A DNA stretch of 64,000 nt from Platerodrilus igneus. Lineage: Eukaryota; Arthropoda; Insecta; Coleoptera; Lycidae. Position numbers and translations under genes: made by a program. Below are positions 58,305-64,000 of this stretch, piece by piece. Under the pieces are notes generated by a model that saw nothing but the letters and a program-made list of their open reading frames with translations, was not told the DNA's origin and did no database searches. Positions within the stretch are counted from its first letter, which is position 1; every line of letters starts with the position of its first letter. The stretch lies in the NCBI GenBank assembly GCA_036346225.1, contig JARFIW010000588.1:3167501-3231500 (forward strand), given 5' to 3'.

Positions 58305-58960
58305 TCAATAATTTTCCACAAATTCCTTTTCGCACTTTTCTTCTTCAAGAGAAATGTGTTTTTTGAAGGGAATATTTTTTAATTCCCAAAATCGACGAAT
58401 GTCACTGACTAAGGGCTCAACGAAAGCACACAACGACGTAATGGAATTATTCGGGGAAATGATCTTTCCCGTTAAAACCCAACCAAAGGTTGTTTTAATA
58501 GCAACTGGCTCGTTAGCGACACTCCAACGAGATTCGTTCAACAAAACCTGAGCAAAGATTTCCGCTCCGAGTAGAATGTCAATCTTACCAGGAATATTAT
58601 AATTAGGATCAGTTAAGGCCAAACGTCGAGTATGTGACCATTCCTTGACCCCTATAGACGACGAAGGTAATTGATTGCAAATGTTAGGTAAAATATAACA
58701 ATCAATTTCATATGCTGGAGACCTTGCTCCCGAGGAGCTGATTCACATGAAAGTATACCAGAAACCAACGACGAATTCAAGCAAAGTCCTTTAACAGTGA
58801 CATTGGCTCTCCGTTTCTTTAAACTAATTTTGACGGCACATTTCAGTCATCAAACTTTCCATGGATCCGTTTTCTAAAATTACATGAACAGGTTGCAATT
58901 TTCCTGTATAATCCAGCACCGACACTATTGCCGTAGCTAACAGCGTGATTGTATGTTCTA
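58305..58960 (-). pseudogene. BEL aspartic-protease region (DUF1758-like)
   Basis: The reading at 58305-58622 has IDILLGAEIFAQVLL and TFGWVLTGKI, the usual end of the BEL protease domain. The part at 58623-58960 is frameshifted but has ATAIVSVLDYTG and NGSMESLMTEM, where active family members usually have D-x-GS-x. The Asp of the active site is not visible, so the enzyme is probably dead. Confidence 0.7.
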
Positions 58961-58965
58961 ATGAC

Positions 58966-59663
58966 TGTTACGTGCTAAAATTTGGCACTCGACTTTTTGT
59001 TAGTTTAGTTTGATGTGCGGGAATTTCGCGTCATAAATTTGAAAGACTTGGTGCGCGTATTTCCGTTACGTCAGAAGTGCTTGCGCGAGACTTCGCGCCG
59101 ACGCGAGTGGCGGAAGAGTGGGGAAGTTTCCGGAAGACGCTTAGAAAACGGGGGACTTTGCTGCTGAACATCGACAAGAGTGGTTGGGTATCGTATCGTA
59201 CCGTATCTTATCTTTATTATGTAGATTTCCTTACCTTTTTTTTGATTATCGTTTCCCAAACCTGTTCCTTATCGTTACCTCTACATATAGGTAGAAGATA
59301 ATTTGGAAAGCAACCTGGCCGAACCACAGTCCACGCCCCGCCGTAGCTAGCCGGAGCAATCCTGATGGAGGTCGCAGCCACCATCTTTAAATAATTTGGA
59401 AAGGGCCCACGAGCAACCCTGACGGAAATGATTCTGTAGGAAGCTGGACCTATTCATGTGAGTACCCCGTGTGTGGGATTTTGTTTATAATACCTTTTAT
59501 AAAATTGACATATTGCGTCATTACGTGTAATAATTTGCATATTGTGTAAGGTCATTGACAGATGGGCGCGTTAATTTTCACTTTATGGATTAGCGTTACC
59601 AACTGTCGTTGCGTCGCATATACCACGTCGACGGTTATGTAAGAATCACGCGTAAATGTAAAA
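58966..59663 (+). mobile_element. Solo LTR of family S nested in BEL
   Basis: It starts TGTTACGTGCTAAA, like the S LTR at 14094, and ends GCGTAAATGTAAAA, where the usual final CA is AA. TGAC flanks it at 58962-58965 and 59664-59667. It lies between the zinc knuckles and the protease of BEL. Skipping it with one duplication copy keeps the BEL frame open. A GC-richer block is present at 59060-59150. Confidence 0.75.
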
Positions 59664-59749
59664 TGACGTCAAAATTAACGAGCTGGTGGCAGGTTGTTCA
59701 TGCACAACCGCCGACGACAGATTGTCTTCACTGGGTCTACTAGTAGAAG

Positions 59750-60593
59750 TAAGTCTAGGCGCCGCTTTCCGAGGAGACGCTGACCTTTGACGATGAGTTT
59801 GTCTGCGTGGAGACACCGATTTTTCTCGTTTATCGAAATGAAGTAACGAATTGTGCGACTGTTGACATTTTCTACACGATCAATCTAACTTACAATTTTT
59901 CACCGCATGTGAAGTATTTAAACATTTGATACAAAGGTTTTTAACCTTTACCACCTCAAATCTTTCTTGAGGGGTTTTATCGAGAAACTGCTTACATCTA
60001 TAAATAGGCTGCACAGCTTGACATAAACTACAATTTTTACCATCATTGATGGTACCAACTAAAGAAGTTTAAGCCGAAGTGATAACGAACTTTTTTTTTC
60101 CCTTTGTTTCACGGAATCGCGAGATTTTAAGCATGTTCCTGAAGCAATGTCATTTATTTCCAACACTTTACATTGTTTTTCAATGTACGAACTTAAATTT
60201 TTAAACAAAGGAATCTCGTCACTATTTCCTAATTCAAAACGCTTTAAAATGTTTGTATCTAACTTTTTTGATAACAGATTAAACACCATAAAATCTAATA
60301 GATCTATTTACATCTGCTTTTACGTGAATATATTTTTATTAAAACAACTAATTAATTGTCGAAGTTCCGTGTGCGAGTCAGAGCAACATACCTTAGGGCA
60401 TTTTTCGAGAACATTAAAATATGTCAAAAGTAATAACCTCTTGGACTGAAAACGATTAGTAATGATTATAGGCTTCATCGTATGAACAATCGTTTAATGG
60501 CAAATGTTTTATTAACGCACGCGATGAATCATGTAGTGTATCTACGAGATAGCAAAATTTTTAACAGAAGACAAACCGACATTATCATAAATC
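59750..60593 (-). pseudogene. gag: BEL Gag C-terminal half with zinc knuckles
   Basis: The reading at 60059-60289 has NLLSKKLDTNILKRFELG and a KNLSSYIEKQCKVLE block typical of DUF1759. Upstream to 60593, ALIKHLPLNDCSYDEAY is recognisable despite frameshifts. About 59880-60058 has knuckle text with NCSLCQAV, RCKQFL and KNLCIKCLNTSHAVKNC. A basic Ser/Arg-rich stretch follows. Confidence 0.78.
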
Positions 60594-62324
60594 TGTAACG
60601 GGCATTTTTATAGTTTTAACATTTTACGCTTTTATCCTCAATTCATAAGTACATTTCTACAAATTACTATTTTTATATTTGATATTTATTAACTCCTTAG
60701 GCGAGTGCATCGTATTATTAATTATAGATTGCATCGTTCTTGTCTGGCCGTAAATATAAATTTTGTTCCTTATGTGGATATACAAGTCTAGATAAGAGAC
60801 GATAAGCGAGGAATTGATATAAACAGGCGGGCAGTTGAGTTCGTTCTTGGTTCCGATATATGAAGTACGTTGACAATAGTGAGAATTAATGCTGAATTAA
60901 ATTTCGAATTGTTCCCGAACAAGCGCGGCACGTTTTTAGTTGTATTTTAACTGTATAAAGTGTAGTTCTGATTACTTTTGAAGGAAGTATGCTTTTAGAT
61001 GTAACGTGTTTGATTGACGGACGTGTTTTAGCGATGCGCGTTACTCTACTAATTGTTTTTTTGTTGCTTTTCTGTTGTAAATAAAAGTGATAGAACTTGT
61101 CGTGCGTTTTACGGAAGATTGACTTAGTGATACGCGTACTTTACTAATTTGTGGTTTTAGTTGTTTGTCTTGTGAAATAATAGTCTTAGAACTTGCTAAA
61201 CTGACCGATTCTTTCTTTAGGATTACTGTGTGTGCGATCTAGTTTTCGCTGTCCTTTTTGTTTTATCAGATTAGTGCCTACTTTGGATTATTTAAATACA
61301 GTGGATACTGTAGTTTCTGCATTTTTCTAACACCAAAGAATCTAAAATAGATTATTGCTTGCGCGAATTTCGTTACTTGCGAATACCGGTTTACTAAGGT
61401 ATTGGTTGAAGTTTCTCACTGCTTTTTGGAGGTTTATGAAAATAATATACATTTGATCCCAGTTGAAATTAAACTAGTGCTACAAAATATTTCGAAATTA
61501 TTGTCTCAGGAAATAGAATTAACAAGAAATTTATCAATGCTACATAGTTCCGTCGCGTGATGGTGTCTGCTGCTAACCCCAGTGAAATGCGTAGGTGTGA
61601 TTAGTGTAACGTGTGATAAGTTCCATCAACACCCTCACAGTCAAGGGTAAAGTGCTTCGTTAGTGCAGGACATCGTGAATCCCACACTTCAATTGCAAGG
61701 AAGCGTTGCTGAAGGACTTTTTGTAAGTTGAACTATTTCCTATTTGTTATTACTTTAAATATCTATCCGTTGTTTTGCCATATCTTCGTCGTCCTGATAC
61801 CTTTTACAAAAGACTTGCATGATACTTTAAAACATAAGAAAAAAAAAAAAAAGAACGATCAATACTAGTGAATTACTCATATCAATTGTGTCTTACCTAT
61901 TTATTTTCTTTTAACATTTTGTCTGATTTATGTTTAATTGGTGTGTGAGGAAACGTTTCTGCTACTCCCCAATATTACCTCACTTTGTACTAAAAGTTTT
62001 TGTACTGCTTTTACCGTTGTTATATTATATAGTTTATCTAAACAGTTTTATTTACATTCTACAAAGTACTGAATAACTTAGACTAATCATTGCTGCTATG
62101 CTTTTTCCTTTTTTTTTCAGGTTTGCTTGACTATTTTTCTTGCAGGTATTATCACTAACTCCTTACAGCCGCGTACATGGTATGTTGGTCTGCTTTCTAC
62201 AACCCCCCCTAATCTCCGATTGAGCCCGGTCATTTCTTCTTTGATTTTCTTTTTGTTACGCACGGCTACGAGGCAACGTAGCATAAATTTGGCGCCCAAC
62301 GCGGCTGCCACGAATAACGTAATA
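60594..62324 (+). mobile_element. Gypsy-2-like LTR with residual PBS, nested in BEL
   Basis: It starts TGTAACGGGC, with AATC duplicated at 60590-60593 and 62325-62328 (the match extends to TAAATC if the edges shift). Near its end an LTR terminus CGTAGCA (62283) is followed by TGGCGCCCAACGCGG (62290-62304) and then ACGTAATA. The LTR therefore keeps a PBS and about 20 more bases. Its text at 62210-62290 matches minus-strand 2868-2945. The BEL Gag frame continues across the site. Confidence 0.7.
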
Positions 62325-62326
62325 AA

Positions 62327-62743
62327 TCAATCGTTTGTAAATTGCATGATAACTCTCAAAATCCGAAATACGTCCCGAGAACCGCGAGACAGAAAAATGT
62401 TTCCATTATTTACCGACAAACAATTATTCATATTTTCCACCTTCGGCTTTTCTTCTACGCGATCTAATTCACATTGTTCCGCGATAATACGAATATCTAA
62501 TAGATAATCATCGATTTTCACCTTAAGAGCCGAAAATTCATTAAACTGTTCACTTTCCTGATCAAAGAAAATATTCTTGCAAAACAACTTGAAATGAGTT
62601 TCAACTTGCTCAACACTTTTAATCGATGCTCTAATTAAAGCAATCGATACATTTTCCGGTTGATTAATTTTACTGTATATATGATCCAACCTTTTAACTA
62701 CAAATCTAGCTTCAAAAATAGCTTTATCAATTGATATAACCAT
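62327..62743 (-). pseudogene. gag: BEL Gag N-terminal region
   Basis: A 138-codon reading, mostly helical (IDKAIFEARFVVKRLDHIYS, then LKVKIDDYLLDIRIIAEQCE), in the position and style of the BEL Gag N-terminus. Its last residues are out of frame with the following Gag, so one base change lies near 62390. 62744-63600 upstream should contain leader and 5' LTR, but I could not fix their limits. Confidence 0.6.
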
Positions 62744-63639
62744 ATTTGATTAATGATTAAGAACGACAATAAAAATTAATGTAAAAACAATGCGTAAGCA
62801 AATACGCTACGACACTAATTAATCTACGAAATTAAATTATTAATGGACAAATGGAATTAATTACAATGCTCACCCGACAGAACGTTTAACGTTTCCCATA
62901 AATTTCAACCCCTTTGTTATACTAATTTGGATGAACCCGAGTGGTTCCTGAAACTTAACGACGAAAAATAAAGTAAGAATTTAAAATACAACAACCCCTC
63001 ATCAATAGTTTGCATAAAGGAAACCGACGATCGACAATCTTTGCGACAAAGGACAAGGGATATATTGGAAAATCTACCGTTTACGACCAAATGTGCAAGC
63101 ACAATGTTAGTCTCTTTGTAACACGCTCAAACATATCAAAAACTACGACAATTATTAAATTAAAGTATAAGGAGCGAAAGGACTAGGAACTAATTAATTA
63201 ATTAAATAATTCGGTTACGAAGGCCATGTTTATTGCCCGGGGGTATTATAAATTTATATATCGACTTACCTCCGCGTTATTTTATTGTTCTAAGGTGTAG
63301 TTCATACTCTTCAACTAAGTGGACTGTATGCGAATTATAGTACGTGTTACTTTTGCACTTTGACTGTGCTTTTTAAGGGTTTATCGATAAATTCACATTC
63401 GGCGGCACAATTGACTAACTCACTTTACCGAATCGAACCAACAACCGTTCCGCTTCGATGTTAACGAGAGAGTCTTTTGTCACTACCCCTTTTTCAACTT
63501 AATTTACACATGCACAAAGGTGGTTTTACGACAGGATATAACGGGACAAGGGATGACAGCTTTACTATTTGATTTACAACTACAAATTTAAAACAACTGA
63601 AAATTAACCAGGCCAACGTGCGACAAAGAGACCGAACAA

Positions 63640-63882
63640 CGGTGACAAACGTAGAACATGGACTGGACTAATAGATGTTAGAAACGCATTTAATATGGCA
63701 TCATGGAAAATAATTGTGCAAAAGCTAAGAGCAAAGGATACCCCAGAACATTTAGTAAGACTAATAGAATCATATTTACAAAACCGCATCGTTAAAGCAG
63801 ATAAGGATACAAAAATTAAATTGAGGTGGAGTTCTACCGATGCTAGGGCCTACCCTGTGGAACACGTTATATGATGACTAAT
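63640..63882 (+). pseudogene. R1-like LINE RT palm fragment
   Basis: The + strand translation gives GLIDVRNAFNMASWKIIVQ, LVRLIESYLQNR and LGPTLWNTLYDD, the R1-clade RT palm around motif A and the fingers. The usual GVPQGS before LGP is altered. It may be the continuation of the R1-like element at 54985-56145, with about 100 residues of RT missing between. 63883-64000 holds nothing recognised. Confidence 0.72.
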
Positions 63883-64000
63883 TAGTAGTAATAAGTAATC
63901 ACTTTCTTTATCACTCAATTAAGCTATATCTTTTTCTTTCCCCTATAAATTATTATGAAAAAAAAAGGTCGAATAGTATATGACGTCGAAAACTTGGTCA

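Larger units (their letters stand above)
56160..62743 (-). mobile_element. BEL/Pao retrotransposon, truncated before integrase, with two nested LTRs
   Basis: On the minus strand: Gag start (62743 to 62327), DUF1759-type Gag (60593 to 60059), zinc knuckles (about 60050 to 59750), protease region (about 58960 to 58320), RT (58281 to 57340), RNase H (57378 to 56698) and the pre-integrase module (56694 to about 56160). The integrase core and 3' LTR are missing. Inserts at 58966-59663 and 60594-62324 have short duplications, and the Gag/protease frame resumes across each. The 5' LTR should lie in 62744-63600 but was not delimited. Confidence 0.82.

Overview
The window is AT-rich eukaryotic repeat DNA, very probably from an insect or other arthropod. 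The evidence is the element mix: RTE/BovB-like and R1-like LINEs, a BEL/Pao element, several Ty3/gypsy lineages, a hAT-type element with an 8-bp target duplication, and long (TA)n and (GT)n tracts. I found no convincing host protein gene. Every coding stretch I recognise belongs to a transposable element, and nearly all are broken.

Layout. 0-3.3 kb: minus-strand gypsy relic (Gypsy-2) with Gag, PBS and LTR end. 3.3-8.2 kb: unassigned AT-rich DNA with two foldback structures. 8.2-18.8 kb: two copies of one RTE-like LINE lying tail to tail as a large inverted repeat. The minus copy carries a three-layer nest: a solo LTR (family S), a hAT-type element built around a 10-bp palindromic satellite, and a solo LTR of family R. 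20.0-43.66 kb: one gypsy element (Gypsy-1) with GGGA target duplications. Both of its long LTRs are split at the same (TA)n tract. The 5' LTR holds a 13.7-kb rearranged cluster of family R, and the 3' LTR holds a solo R LTR. Its Gag is intact, and pol is open apart from three single-base frameshifts.

44.3-51.3 kb: a LINE fragment, then a third gypsy relic (Gypsy-3) whose gag is interrupted by an internally deleted LINE and whose protease is interrupted by 2.2 kb of unassigned DNA, then the LTR end of a Gypsy-2-like element. 52.3-54.7 kb: a three-unit tandem repeat and fragments of another RTE-like LINE. 55.0-64.0 kb: an R1-like LINE split around a minus-strand BEL/Pao element that itself contains two nested LTR insertions.

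The main biological content is the insertion history. The least described item is family R: LTRs of about 2.15 kb with unusual ends, no visible full pol, and every insertion site found inside a (TA)n tract. All alignments and repeat boundaries were made by eye. Several joins fall in (TA)n tracts where a genome assembly can err.
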